Shown piece by piece: positions 21,412 to 30,740 of a stretch of DNA of 50,923 nt. The stretch comes from Flavobacterium sp. GTDB lineage: Bacteria > Bacteroidota > Bacteroidia > Flavobacteriales > Flavobacteriaceae. The stretch is taken from contig JAPLEX010000016.1 in NCBI GenBank assembly GCA_026390995.1, forward strand, positions 1-50,923, in the 5' to 3' direction. The notes under the pieces were generated by a model. The model saw nothing but the letters and a program-made list of their open reading frames with translations. It made no database searches and was not told the DNA's origin. The position numbers and the translations under genes are program-made. Numbering within the stretch: the stretch's first letter is position 1; each line of letters opens with the position of its first letter.

Positions 21412-22759
21412 ATTGATTCTTGGCTTACTGGTTTCCTTACTTTTAGCCAGTTGTAAAGTAGGTCCAGCCTATAATCGACCCGAATTGGGATCACCTGCCT
21501 CGTTTTTACAGGCACAACAACTATCCGAAAACGAATCCGTGGCGAATATCAAGTGGTTTAGTTTGTTTAATGATCCTGAATTATCCGCCTTGATTCAAAA
21601 AGGAGTGGAAAACAACTACGACCTGAAGATTGCGCTGGCTCGCATGGATCAAGCCCAAGCCGTTTTGGGCATTACCAAAGCCAATTTATTGCCCAGCGTG
21701 GGGTATTCGGCTACGGTAAATAGGCCGGAATCCCTTGTTAATCCGTCAACCGCCTTTGGCACCTTGAACTGGGAGTTGGATTTTTTTGGTAAAATTCGAT
21801 CTGAAAAAAGTGCCTTACAAAACGAATTGTTGGCCACCGATGAAGCTAGAAAAGCTATTCTCTCTGAATTGGTCGCACAAATAGCGAGTACCTATTTTAA
21901 TTTGCGCGATTTTGACAACCGTTTGCGCATTACCCAACGCACCGTTGAGTCTAGAAAAGCAACCTATGACATTGTGGTGAAGCGTTTTGAAAAAGGCTAT
22001 GTGTCAGAGCTGGATAAAGTACAAATCGAGCAACAAGTAGCGCTTGCCGAAGGAACCTTGCAACAAATTATTCGCGAAATCACCTATTTGGAAAATGCCT
22101 TGCAGCTGCTCACCGGGCAAATGCCAGGAGCAGTAAAGCGTGGTCCAGAAAATAGCGGCCTCAACGAAAACTTGGTTTTACCGGCTTCAATTCCGGCCAA
22201 TTTGTTAGAGAATCGTCCCGATGTGAAAAAAGCCGAACTGGCCTATAAAGCAGCCGTTGATCGCATTGGTGTGGCCAAAGCCATGCAATATCCGTCGTTT
22301 AATATTTTGGCTTTTGCAGGCTATGCCCAACCCGATCTAATGGAATTGTTTAGACCCAGCTCATTTACCAAAGGGGCAGCGGCCACTGTTTCAGGAAATG
22401 TGTTTGCCTTTGGAAAAAACCGACGTAGAGTTGTATTGTACAAAAGTTTAGCAAACGAAGCCGAACTGCAGTTTCGCAAAACCTTTTTGACCGCATTGAT
22501 TGAAGTAGAAAACGCCTTGGTACAATTGAATACCTATAAAGCAGAATGGGCTGCCGCCGACAAACAAACCCTAGCGACACAACAGTATTTGAAGTTATCG
22601 CAAGCACGCTATGAAGCGGGTTACGTATCCTATTTAGAAGTTTTGGATGCCGAACGATCCTTGTTTAGCGCTGAGTTAAATCGGTCGTATTTGGCCCAGC
22701 AAAAACAAATTGCCACGGTACAATTGTACAAAGCCTTAGGAGGCGGTTGGCAAAACTAA
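21401..22759 (+). CDS. TolC/NodT-family outer membrane efflux lipoprotein
   Basis: LLASCKVGPAYNRPEL...IKWFSLFNDPELSALIQKGVENNYDLKIALARMDQA; overlaps the permease stop. Confidence 0.94.
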   Translation: MKNKLILGLLVSLLLASCKVGPAYNRPELGSPASFLQAQQLSENESVANIKWFSLFNDPELSALIQKGVENNYDLKIALARMDQAQAVLGITKANLLPSVGYSATVNRPESLVNPSTAFGTLNWELDFFGKIRSEKSALQNELLATDEARKAILSELVAQIASTYFNLRDFDNRLRITQRTVESRKATYDIVVKRFEKGYVSELDKVQIEQQVALAEGTLQQIIREITYLENALQLLTGQMPGAVKRGPENSGLNENLVLPASIPANLLENRPDVKKAELAYKAAVDRIGVAKAMQYPSFNILAFAGYAQPDLMELFRPSSFTKGAAATVSGNVFAFGKNRRRVVLYKSLANEAELQFRKTFLTALIEVENALVQLNTYKAEWAAADKQTLATQQYLKLSQARYEAGYVSYLEVLDAERSLFSAELNRSYLAQQKQIATVQLYKALGGGWQN

Positions 22760-22764
22760 ACCAT

Positions 22765-22795
22765 AAAAAAACCACGCTACTGGCGTGGTTTTTTT
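22765..22795. terminator. Bidirectional terminator between convergent genes
   Basis: aaaaaaaccacgc-tactg-gcgtggttttttt, 13-bp stem with A/T runs. Confidence 0.85.
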
Positions 22796-22810
22796 ATGTT
22801 CAATTGAAAC

Positions 22811-23221
22811 CTAGCAATATTCTGCGTAGGCATCTTGCAAGTTTTCGGCAATCAACTCAGCAGGACGACCCTCAATGTGGTGACGCTCTAGCATGTGAAC
22901 CAATTCACCATTTTTGAACAAGGCCATACAAGGCGATGACGGTGGAAAAGGAAACATGTGCTGACGCGCTGCATCTACCGCTTCTTTATCAACGCCGGCA
23001 AAAACAGTTACTAAGTGGTCCGGTTTTTTGGTGCCGGCTATACTCATTTTGGCGCCTGGACGGGCATTGCGAGCAGCACAACCACAAACGGAATTGATAA
23101 CAACCAAAGTAGATCCTTCGGTTTTTAAGGCGGCATCAACAGCCGCTGCGGAGTATAAATTTTCGAAGCCCGAATCGGTTAGTTCGGCTCTCATGGGATT
23201 CACCATTTCTGCTGGATACAT
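22811..23221 (-). CDS. BrxA/BrxB (YphP/YqiW) family bacilliredoxin
   Basis: MYPAEMVNPMRAELTDSGFENL...VVINSVCGCAARNARPGAKMS...FPPSSPCMALFKNGELVHMLERHHIEGR; start at 23221, not 23275. Confidence 0.93.
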   Translation of the reverse strand: MYPAEMVNPMRAELTDSGFENLYSAAAVDAALKTEGSTLVVINSVCGCAARNARPGAKMSIAGTKKPDHLVTVFAGVDKEAVDAARQHMFPFPPSSPCMALFKNGELVHMLERHHIEGRPAELIAENLQDAYAEYC

Positions 23222-23332
23222 ACTATTTGTGTTTAGATTGAGGAAATTTATGTAAAATTCGAGGCAAAGATACACAGAAATTGACCTATATTTTGTTGTG
23301 CTTTAGGAGAAATTTAGGAAATCTTGTTGGGT

Positions 23333-24295
23333 TTAGGCGCTGTATTTTTCCTTGATTTTGTCCACAATCACTTGGGCCAATTTGAGGTGGCTTTCGTGCG
23401 TCCAGCCGGCAATGTGCGGTGAAAGCAGTACGTTGGGCATGGCCAATAAGGCTTGGAAAGCCGCTGGAATTTCGGAGGTATTTTCTTGAAACAAGGTCTC
23501 GAAGGAACTTTTTTCAAATTCCAACACATCAAGGCCTGCGCCTAAAATTTGGCCACTTTGTAATGCCTCCACCAAATCGGCAGTGACTACATTTTTACCA
23601 CGGGCGGTATTGATGAGCCAAAACGGTTTGGCAAAAGCATCTATAAAATTCTTGTTTACCAGTTGATGCGTGAGCGGTGTCCAAGGCACATGCAAACTGA
23701 GCACATCGGCTTGTTGTTGCAGTTCTTGGAGTGAAACTTGTTGGGCATGGGCATCGCCTATATTTTTTTGGATATCGTAACACAGCACCTTGACGTCAAA
23801 GCCCTGCAGTTTTTTGGCAAATGATTTTCCCATGTTGCCATACCCAAGGAGTCCGATGGTTTTCCCTTCGAGTTCATAGCCACGGTTTCCTTCGCGTTGC
23901 CACACCCCTTGGCGTATTTGCGCATTGGCCTGATTCAAGTTGTTGAACAAGTTGAGTAGCATACCCAAAGCGTGTTCGCCCACGGCATTGCTGTTCCCCT
24001 CGGGGGCCGCAATGAGGGTGATGTTTTTTTCTTGGGCGTAGTCGCAATCGATGCTTTCGAGGCCGGCGCCTACGCGAGCAATGAATTGCAACTGGGTAGC
24101 GCTGTCGATAAATGCTTTGTCTATCGGGAAACGGCTGCGAATGACGATACCATGGTACTCGGGCATGCGCGCCATGATTTCGGCTTTAGACGAGGTAAAA
24201 TCGGCGGTGTTGGAAAAACCCAAAGACTCAAGTGTATCCCACAAATAGGGATGATTGCTGTCGAGGTGAAGAATTTTTATCGTGTTCAAATCCAT
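23333..24295 (-). CDS. D-2-hydroxyacid dehydrogenase (phosphoglycerate dehydrogenase-like)
   Basis: IARVGAGLESIDCDYAQEKNITLIAAPEGNSNAVGEHALGMLLNL; GLLGYGNMGKSFAKKL; NTARGKNVVTADLVEALQSGQILGAGLDVLE; SPHIAGWT. Confidence 0.93.
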   Translation of the reverse strand: MDLNTIKILHLDSNHPYLWDTLESLGFSNTADFTSSKAEIMARMPEYHGIVIRSRFPIDKAFIDSATQLQFIARVGAGLESIDCDYAQEKNITLIAAPEGNSNAVGEHALGMLLNLFNNLNQANAQIRQGVWQREGNRGYELEGKTIGLLGYGNMGKSFAKKLQGFDVKVLCYDIQKNIGDAHAQQVSLQELQQQADVLSLHVPWTPLTHQLVNKNFIDAFAKPFWLINTARGKNVVTADLVEALQSGQILGAGLDVLEFEKSSFETLFQENTSEIPAAFQALLAMPNVLLSPHIAGWTHESHLKLAQVIVDKIKEKYSA

Positions 24296-24316
24296 GGCGT
24301 GTGTTTGTTTTTTGGG

Positions 24317-24405
24317 CGCATTAGCGATGGCAGTGGCATCCTTTTGTGTAGGCTAGCCGGAGCAAAAGATACAACGGACAGCGCGACCTGAACAGGGAAT
24401 GCCCA
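24317..24405. other. Possible dispersed intergenic (REP-like) element
   Basis: cgcattagcgatggcagtggcatccttttgtgtaggctagccggagcaaaagatacaacggacagcgcgacctgaa resembles intergenic motifs I recall as recurrent in flavobacterial genomes; only one copy here. Confidence 0.35.
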
Positions 24406-24408
24406 AGC

Positions 24409-25761
24409 TTAAAATCCCAAAATCAATTTGGCGATCGAAAAATAAATTAATATTCCACAAATGTCGTTGCTGGTAGTGATAAAAGGTCCGGTGGCCAAGG
24501 CAGGATCGATGCCAAATTTGTCGAGTAATAAGGGGATAAAGGTGCCAATGAGTGAGGCAATAATAATTACGGAGACCAACGCAATGGTTACAATTATGCC
24601 GATAATCACTTCTACATTGAGCAGAAAATGACTGCCCACAAATAAGATGGCGGCCAAAATTACGCCATTGAGTAAACTCAAGGAAACTTCTTTGAGTAAT
24701 CGATTGATAATGGATCCGCTCAGGGTGTCGTTGGCCAAACCTTGCACGATAATCGCCGAGGATTGTACCCCCACGTTTCCGGCCATCGCGGCAATAAGCG
24801 GCGTGAAGAAAAACAAGTTGCCGTGGTTGAGCATGGCGCCTTCAAACAGGCCCAACACTTTTACGGTAATAAATCCGCCCAACAGCGCCAACACCAACCA
24901 AGGCAAACGGGCTTTGGTCAATTCGATGATGCTGTCATCGGCTTCTACGTCTTGGGAGATACCCGCCGCCAATTGGTAATCTTTGTCGGCTTCGTCCTTG
25001 ATTACGTCTACGATATCATCAATGGTAATGCGGCCTACCAATCGGCCCAACTCGTCGACTACAGGAATGGCCTCCAAGTCATACTTTTGCATGATACGGG
25101 CCACTTCCACGTCTTCGGTGTCAACCTTTACGTAATTTAGTTTGCTAATGTATACTTGGCTAATGGGTGTTTTGGTCGAGGTGGTTAGCAAATCTTTGAG
25201 CGACAAACGGCCTTTCAGGCGGTCTTCGTCATCAACCACATAGATAGAATGCACGCGGGAAATGTTTTCGGCTTGGATGCGCATTTCTTTGACACAGGTG
25301 AGTACGTTCCAATTTTCGTTGACTTTTACCAACTCTTTGTGCATGATTCCTCCTGCGGTATCCTCGTCGTAACGCAATAACTCGACAATGTCCTTGGCGT
25401 GCTCTACGTCTTGCAGCTCGGAGATTACCTCTTCTTTTCGGTCTCGAGAAAGTTCGGCGATGATATCCGCCGCATCATTGGTTTCTAATTCATCTAATTC
25501 TTCTGCAATCTCTTTGGGCGAAAGGCGATTCAAGATGTTTTCACGCAAATCATCTTCCAACTCCAAGAGTATTTCAGCCGTTTTCTCGGAATCTAATACC
25601 TTAAAAATATAGGTGGCTTCGTCAAAATCGAGTTCGTCAAGAATCTCGGCGATATCAGCATGGTGTAAATCATTCAACAACAATTCAAGCTGATTGTCAT
25701 TCTTTTCCTGAATGAATTGCTCGAGTTGTTGAATAAGTTCTTTGCTGATTTTAAATTCCAT
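24409..25761 (-). CDS. mgtE: Magnesium transporter MgtE
   Basis: MgtE N domain ([29 protein letters not shown]), CBS domains, C-terminal TM region ([39 protein letters not shown]). Confidence 0.95.
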   Translation of the reverse strand: MEFKISKELIQQLEQFIQEKNDNQLELLLNDLHHADIAEILDELDFDEATYIFKVLDSEKTAEILLELEDDLRENILNRLSPKEIAEELDELETNDAADIIAELSRDRKEEVISELQDVEHAKDIVELLRYDEDTAGGIMHKELVKVNENWNVLTCVKEMRIQAENISRVHSIYVVDDEDRLKGRLSLKDLLTTSTKTPISQVYISKLNYVKVDTEDVEVARIMQKYDLEAIPVVDELGRLVGRITIDDIVDVIKDEADKDYQLAAGISQDVEADDSIIELTKARLPWLVLALLGGFITVKVLGLFEGAMLNHGNLFFFTPLIAAMAGNVGVQSSAIIVQGLANDTLSGSIINRLLKEVSLSLLNGVILAAILFVGSHFLLNVEVIIGIIVTIALVSVIIIASLIGTFIPLLLDKFGIDPALATGPFITTSNDICGILIYFSIAKLILGF

Positions 25762-25888
25762 CGGAAGCTATTTTTTGAGTTAGTCCAATAAATTGATCGA
25801 CGTCCAATTGTTCCGGACGGAGGTCAAAGATACTATCTTCTCGCAAATTATCAGATAAATTTAAAGTTTTTAAACTGTTGCGGAGGGT
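25761..25888 (-). pseudogene. Orphan duplicate of the ksgA 3' end (128 bp), still abutting mgtE
   Basis: 126/128 identical to 29614-29741 by direct reading. In this copy the ksgA frame would end ...KIASDGI-TAA overlapping the mgtE ATG. Confidence 0.93.
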
Positions 25889-26146
25889 CTTGATGCAGTT
25901 GCATATATCTAATAATTGAATAAGACAAATGACAATCGCATACTGTTGTACATCATTAACTCGCTCGAACTAAAATATTCATATGATCTAAATTTGATAA
26001 AATTGTATAAAAATAAATTGAAATTATAGCCCTCAAAAGCAGATTTTATGCTTTTCGTACTCCTTTTTTTGCTTTGTGTCGAAAAAAAGTTGGGGTAAAG
26101 ACCAAATTATTTACATTCGCCACCCAATTAAATAACATATAAAAGG

Positions 26147-29100
26147 ATGAAAAAAATTACCCCGTTTTTGATTGCCTTACTTTTACTTGCCGCTGCACCT
26201 ACTATGCAAAGCCAAGTGGTAATTAATGAAGTACTCAGTTCCAACTCCACCGTTCTAGCCGACGAAAACGGCTCGTACGAAGATTGGGTTGAATTGTTTA
26301 ACACCGGAGCAACTACCGTAAACCTCAATGGCTACGGACTCTCAGACGACGCAGCGGTCCCACTCAAATGGATCTTTCCAAATGTTTCTATCGGCGCCGG
26401 ACAATACCTTTTGGTATGGTGTTCGGATAAAAACCGCCGCGTGCCAGGAAGCCCTTTGCATACCAATTTTAAAATTAGCTCCGAAGGCGAATCTGTTTTG
26501 CTTTCTACTGCAGCAGGCGTTTTAGTAAACAACAGCCCTGCTACCGCATCGTTGCAAAACATTTCTATTGGACGTTCGCCAAACGGAACCGGGAACTTCT
26601 TGTTTTTTGGCCTACCCACTCCCAATGCCGCCAATACCACAGCCAGTTACACAGAGAGCTTGCCCTCTCCAATTTTTTCACAAAATTCGGGTTTTGTTAC
26701 GGCAGGATTTTCTTTAAGTATCTCAACCGATGTGCCTGGTGCTAGTATTATTTATACAGTAGATGGTTCGGAGCCAAAATCGACCAATTTAGGCGGAACG
26801 ACTTACTCCTACAAAAACCAATACCCCGAAGTATTTGGCCAAGTTTCTGGACCCTTACTCACCAAAAGCTTTCAAACACTAAACTATACGGGGCCAATTC
26901 CTATTGCCGATCGTTCGGCATTGCCTAATAAATTGGCGGGTATCTCAACTACTTATGATGCCGACCCCTCTACTTATATGCCGGCCAATCCTATTTACAA
27001 AGGAACCGTGGTGCGAGCCAAAGTAATTAAACCCGGTGCTTTAGACAGCAAAACTACTACCCGTTCCTATTTTGTAAGCCCTTCAGGATCCAATCGTTTT
27101 TCATTGCCGGTGGTTTCGATCAGCATTGACGAAAATAAATTCTTTGACTACAACAATGGGATTTATGTAGCTGGCGCCGATTTTGAGACCTGGCGTAATG
27201 CTAATCCAGCCGACAATGCCGATTGGGAAACGAATAACGGAAACTTTTATAGAACTGGAATTGCCAACGAAAAAGTGGGCAACATTTCCTATCTCATAAA
27301 CGGCGCCGAAGTGCTCAACCAAGATGCCGGTTTTCGAATTCACGGCGGAATTTCTCGTCGGTACCAACTCAAATCCTTAAATATCTATGCCCGTTCTGAA
27401 TATGGCAAAAACAGTTTTGATTACCAACTTTTTAACGACCTCAACACCGACAATTTTTCGAGTTTTGTGTTGCGCAACTCGGGGGGTGATTTTCCCAACA
27501 CCATGTTTAGAGACGCTTTAAACCAAGCGGTGCTTAAATCATTGCGTCCCGACAAAGAAGCCTACCAACCTACCGTATCATTTGTAAACGGGGAATTTTG
27601 GGGGATTTTAAATATCCGAGACCGCTACAGTTCAGATTACTTTAAACGCACCTACAACGCCGAGGAAGTAGATTATTTAGAAAACAACGCGTCTGTCATG
27701 GAAGGTGATAATGTAAATTACAACGCCTTGATGAATTACATCAACACCAATTCATTGGCAACTCCTGCCAATTACAACTACGTGAAAACCCAAGTAGATC
27801 CCGAAAATTTTGCCGATTATTACATCGGAAACATTTTTATGCTCAACGAAGATTGGCTAAACAACAACGTCAATTTTTGGCGCAACAAAATACCGGTAAA
27901 CAATTTGGGCGCGGCCAACGGCTTGGACGGCAGATGGCGTTGGGCCTACCACGACATGGACAACACCATGGGTTATGTGTTTGGCGACATCAATGCCAAC
28001 AATTTGGCTATCGCAAATTCCTTTGGTACAGTTTCTTATAACCACGAATGGGCAACTCGTTTGTTTCGTAAAATGCTAGAAAATGCGGAGTTTAGAAATT
28101 ACTTCATCAACCGTTTTGCCGACGCCTTAAACACGACTTTTTTACCCGCCAGAACCATTGGGATTATGCAAAGCATGAAAGCGGTTATTTTCCCCACCAT
28201 ACCCGAACACATAGCCCGTTGGAAATCACCGGCAGTAATTGGAGACTATAATTGGTACATGGGTTACCAAACCGGATTCTTTAATCAACGGCCTGCCTTT
28301 GAGCGCAACCACATTCGTTCGGTATTTAATATTACAGCCAACATTAACGCCAATTTAGATGTTTCGGCACCCGAACACGGCTACATCAAAATAAATACCA
28401 TAGACGTAAAACAAGGCACCGACGGAATCACTTCCTATCCTTATCCTTGGACGGGAATCTATTTCTCTAACATTCCAGTAACCCTTAAAGCCATTGCCTA
28501 TCCAGGGTATACATTTAGTCATTGGACCGGCGCTTCATCGAGCACCAATCCAGAAATTACAGTCAATTCGGCTAGTAGTTTTTCGGTAACCGCGGTGTTT
28601 ATAGCCGAGGCAGCTCCGTCGAGTCACCCGATTTATGCTTGGTTTATGAATTCGGCTATCGCCAACAACGAGCCGTTGACCACCTTGACCTCGACCTACA
28701 AAACTGGCGCCGTAGATGGAGTGTTAACCTACCAATCTTGTTTAACAGGTTACCCATTTACCTCGGCCGATCCCAATTGGCGTAAAGCATCTATGGAACG
28801 TCGCAACAGTCCTACCGAAATCAATTACTACCCCGAAGTAAACAGCAACTTGCCTTTTGCCACCAGCGACATGAAAGGTTTGCAAATTAGAGAGCCGTTT
28901 CAAAACGGAAGCGCCACAAACACGATGGTATATTCGTTTTCTACTAGCGGATACAAAGACATTCAATTTACCTTTGCAGCCATCAACGAATTAACCAATG
29001 CCACCGGAATTTTGGTTGATTACTCCACTACGGCTGGCGCACCTTCATGGCAAACGGCTGGATTGGCCTCGTCGACCTTGGCTTTAACCAACGGCTACCA

Positions 29101-29503
29101 ATCGTTTATGGTTGATTTTACAAACATTCCGTCGGCCAATAACAATCCCGATTTTAAAGTGCGTTTGCGCTTTGCTGGAAGCAACTTAACTGTAGATGCA
29201 GGAAATCGCGTGACATTTAATAATGTTACGGTAAATGGCACTTTATTGCCATTGGCCGTGGCGTCCAACGACTACACTAAGTTTTCGGTATTCCCAAATC
29301 CGGTGAACCAAGAATTATATGTTTCTGGAGCTTCACCTGCAGAAATCGTTCGCTACCAAATTTTTGCGGTAGACGGAAAATTAATGCAAAAAGGAGAAGT
29401 AACCAACGGACAAATTTTCTGTGAACAATTGACCAATGGCTTGTATTTCTTGCAATTGGAATCAAACGGAAAAACCGAAACCAAGAAAATAATCAAAGAC
29501 TAA
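26147..29503 (+). CDS. Secreted CotH-kinase family protein with lamin-tail domain and T9SS sorting signal
   Basis: N-terminal LTD (VVINEVLSSNSTVLADENGSYEDWVELFNTG), chitobiase-like YTVDGSEPKS, CotH-like FRIHGGISRRYQLKSLNIYARSEYG...VLRNSGGDFPNTMFRDAL...WRWAYHDMDNTMGY, C-terminal FSVFPNPVNQELYVSG...NGLYFLQLESNGKTETKKIIKD. Confidence 0.9.
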   Translation: MKKITPFLIALLLLAAAPTMQSQVVINEVLSSNSTVLADENGSYEDWVELFNTGATTVNLNGYGLSDDAAVPLKWIFPNVSIGAGQYLLVWCSDKNRRVPGSPLHTNFKISSEGESVLLSTAAGVLVNNSPATASLQNISIGRSPNGTGNFLFFGLPTPNAANTTASYTESLPSPIFSQNSGFVTAGFSLSISTDVPGASIIYTVDGSEPKSTNLGGTTYSYKNQYPEVFGQVSGPLLTKSFQTLNYTGPIPIADRSALPNKLAGISTTYDADPSTYMPANPIYKGTVVRAKVIKPGALDSKTTTRSYFVSPSGSNRFSLPVVSISIDENKFFDYNNGIYVAGADFETWRNANPADNADWETNNGNFYRTGIANEKVGNISYLINGAEVLNQDAGFRIHGGISRRYQLKSLNIYARSEYGKNSFDYQLFNDLNTDNFSSFVLRNSGGDFPNTMFRDALNQAVLKSLRPDKEAYQPTVSFVNGEFWGILNIRDRYSSDYFKRTYNAEEVDYLENNASVMEGDNVNYNALMNYINTNSLATPANYNYVKTQVDPENFADYYIGNIFMLNEDWLNNNVNFWRNKIPVNNLGAANGLDGRWRWAYHDMDNTMGYVFGDINANNLAIANSFGTVSYNHEWATRLFRKMLENAEFRNYFINRFADALNTTFLPARTIGIMQSMKAVIFPTIPEHIARWKSPAVIGDYNWYMGYQTGFFNQRPAFERNHIRSVFNITANINANLDVSAPEHGYIKINTIDVKQGTDGITSYPYPWTGIYFSNIPVTLKAIAYPGYTFSHWTGASSSTNPEITVNSASSFSVTAVFIAEAAPSSHPIYAWFMNSAIANNEPLTTLTSTYKTGAVDGVLTYQSCLTGYPFTSADPNWRKASMERRNSPTEINYYPEVNSNLPFATSDMKGLQIREPFQNGSATNTMVYSFSTSGYKDIQFTFAAINELTNATGILVDYSTTAGAPSWQTAGLASSTLALTNGYQSFMVDFTNIPSANNNPDFKVRLRFAGSNLTVDAGNRVTFNNVTVNGTLLPLAVASNDYTKFSVFPNPVNQELYVSGASPAEIVRYQIFAVDGKLMQKGEVTNGQIFCEQLTNGLYFLQLESNGKTETKKIIKD

Positions 29504-29513
29504 TCTTGATGAT

Positions 29514-29558
29514 ATTCCAAACAAAAAAGAGGCTTCGGGCCTCTTTTTTGTTTGGAAT
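29514..29558. terminator. Strong bidirectional hairpin terminator
   Basis: 20-bp perfect stem attccaaacaaaaaagaggc / gcctcttttttgtttggaat around loop ttcgg. Confidence 0.88.
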
Positions 29559-29603
29559 TATAGTTGAAAATATTAATAATTTAAATGTCCGAATTAACTG
29601 GTT

Positions 29604-30383
29604 TTAGATTATATCGGAAGCTATTTTTTGAGTTATTCCAATAAATTGATCGACGTCCAATTGTTCTGGACGGAGGTCAAAGATACTATCTTCTCGCAAA
29701 TTATCAGATAAATTTAAAGTTTTTAAACTGTTGCGGAGGGTTTTACGGCGCTGTTGGAAGGCTGTTTTCACTACAGTAAAAAACAATTTTTCGGAACAGG
29801 GAAGGGTGTAATTATCTTTTCGAATTAGCCGAAGCACTCCCGATTTTACTTTGGGTGGCGGAATAAACACGTCTTCGTTTACCGTGAACAAATACTCTGC
29901 TTGATAAAAGGCTTGGACCAAAACCGATAAAATACCGTAGGCTTTACTCCCTTTTTTTTCGCAGATGCGTTGCGCCACTTCTTTTTGAAACATACCAGAA
30001 AATTCGGGGATTTGCTGCCGGTTTTCCAACAAGCGAAACACAATTTGAGTAGAGATGTTGTACGGAAAATTCCCAATAATGGCATAGGGTTTGTCTTGAA
30101 AAATGGACGAAAAATCGTATTTCAAAAAATCTTGAGCGATTATTTTTCCTTCCAATTGCGGGTATTTTTCCTGCAAATACTCCACTGATTCGGTATCAAT
30201 TTCTACTACATAGGTCGTAATGGGTTTGGGCAATATATACTTGGTGAGCACGCCCATGCCGGGACCAATTTCTAAAACCGTATCGTAGCCATTTAGCGTT
30301 AAGGTGTCGGCGATGGCTTGCGCAATGGTTTCGTCTTTAAGAAAATGCTGTCCTAAATGCTTCTTGGCCTTTACCTTTTCCAT
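29604..30383 (-). CDS. rsmA: 16S rRNA (adenine1518-N6/1519-N6)-dimethyltransferase
   Basis: [22 protein letters not shown]...[16 protein letters not shown]...[19 protein letters not shown]; KsgA family. Confidence 0.96.
   Translation of the reverse strand: MEKVKAKKHLGQHFLKDETIAQAIADTLTLNGYDTVLEIGPGMGVLTKYILPKPITTYVVEIDTESVEYLQEKYPQLEGKIIAQDFLKYDFSSIFQDKPYAIIGNFPYNISTQIVFRLLENRQQIPEFSGMFQKEVAQRICEKKGSKAYGILSVLVQAFYQAEYLFTVNEDVFIPPPKVKSGVLRLIRKDNYTLPCSEKLFFTVVKTAFQQRRKTLRNSLKTLNLSDNLREDSIFDLRPEQLDVDQFIGITQKIASDII
29614..29741. repeat. 128-bp direct repeat, copy in functional ksgA/rsmA (partner 25761-25888)
   Basis: Same length, no gaps, two mismatches to 25761-25888. Confidence 0.95.
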
Positions 30384-30406
30384 GGGAATATCTGTGTTTG
30401 GGAAAT

Positions 30407-30730
30407 TTAGTTGGGTTGAAAAAACTCGGCCACCAGGGCCAATTCGGTGCGAAAAGCCAGCATTTTATCACCAAAAAGTCGGGCGCCTTCTTCCCGCAAG
30501 CGGGGCGCGTCTTCTTGGTAATAGCGTTCGAGCGTTTCCTTGTTTACGGCAGCGTATTGTATGGCATAGGTTTGTCCGCCCAGCTCCTCTTCGACCAACA
30601 CTTTGACCATGCGTGCCGATAAAAATTTTCCGGTAGCCAAGACTTCCTTGATGTGTTTTTCTTGCATCCACTGCATCCATTGGTCGTGGACACTTTCGTG
30701 TATGTTGACGGTTACATTGTAGTAAATCAT
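30407..30730 (-). CDS. DUF4286 family protein
   Basis: [45 protein letters not shown]; start at 30730 (MIYYNV) preferred over 30787. Confidence 0.8.
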   Translation of the reverse strand: MIYYNVTVNIHESVHDQWMQWMQEKHIKEVLATGKFLSARMVKVLVEEELGGQTYAIQYAAVNKETLERYYQEDAPRLREEGARLFGDKMLAFRTELALVAEFFQPN

Positions 30731-30740
30731 AGTCTTGTTT

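Noticed and set aside
9996-23221. Novel system among ScoAB, PBP1A, GldH, RicT, TrhO, RND pump and bacilliredoxin genes
   Set aside because: These are familiar flavobacterial housekeeping genes in plausible order; only the TrhO C-terminal extension merited a note.
25761-29741. Insertion-sequence transposition with target duplication
   Set aside because: A 128-bp duplication is far longer than IS target duplications, and no transposase or terminal inverted repeats are seen.
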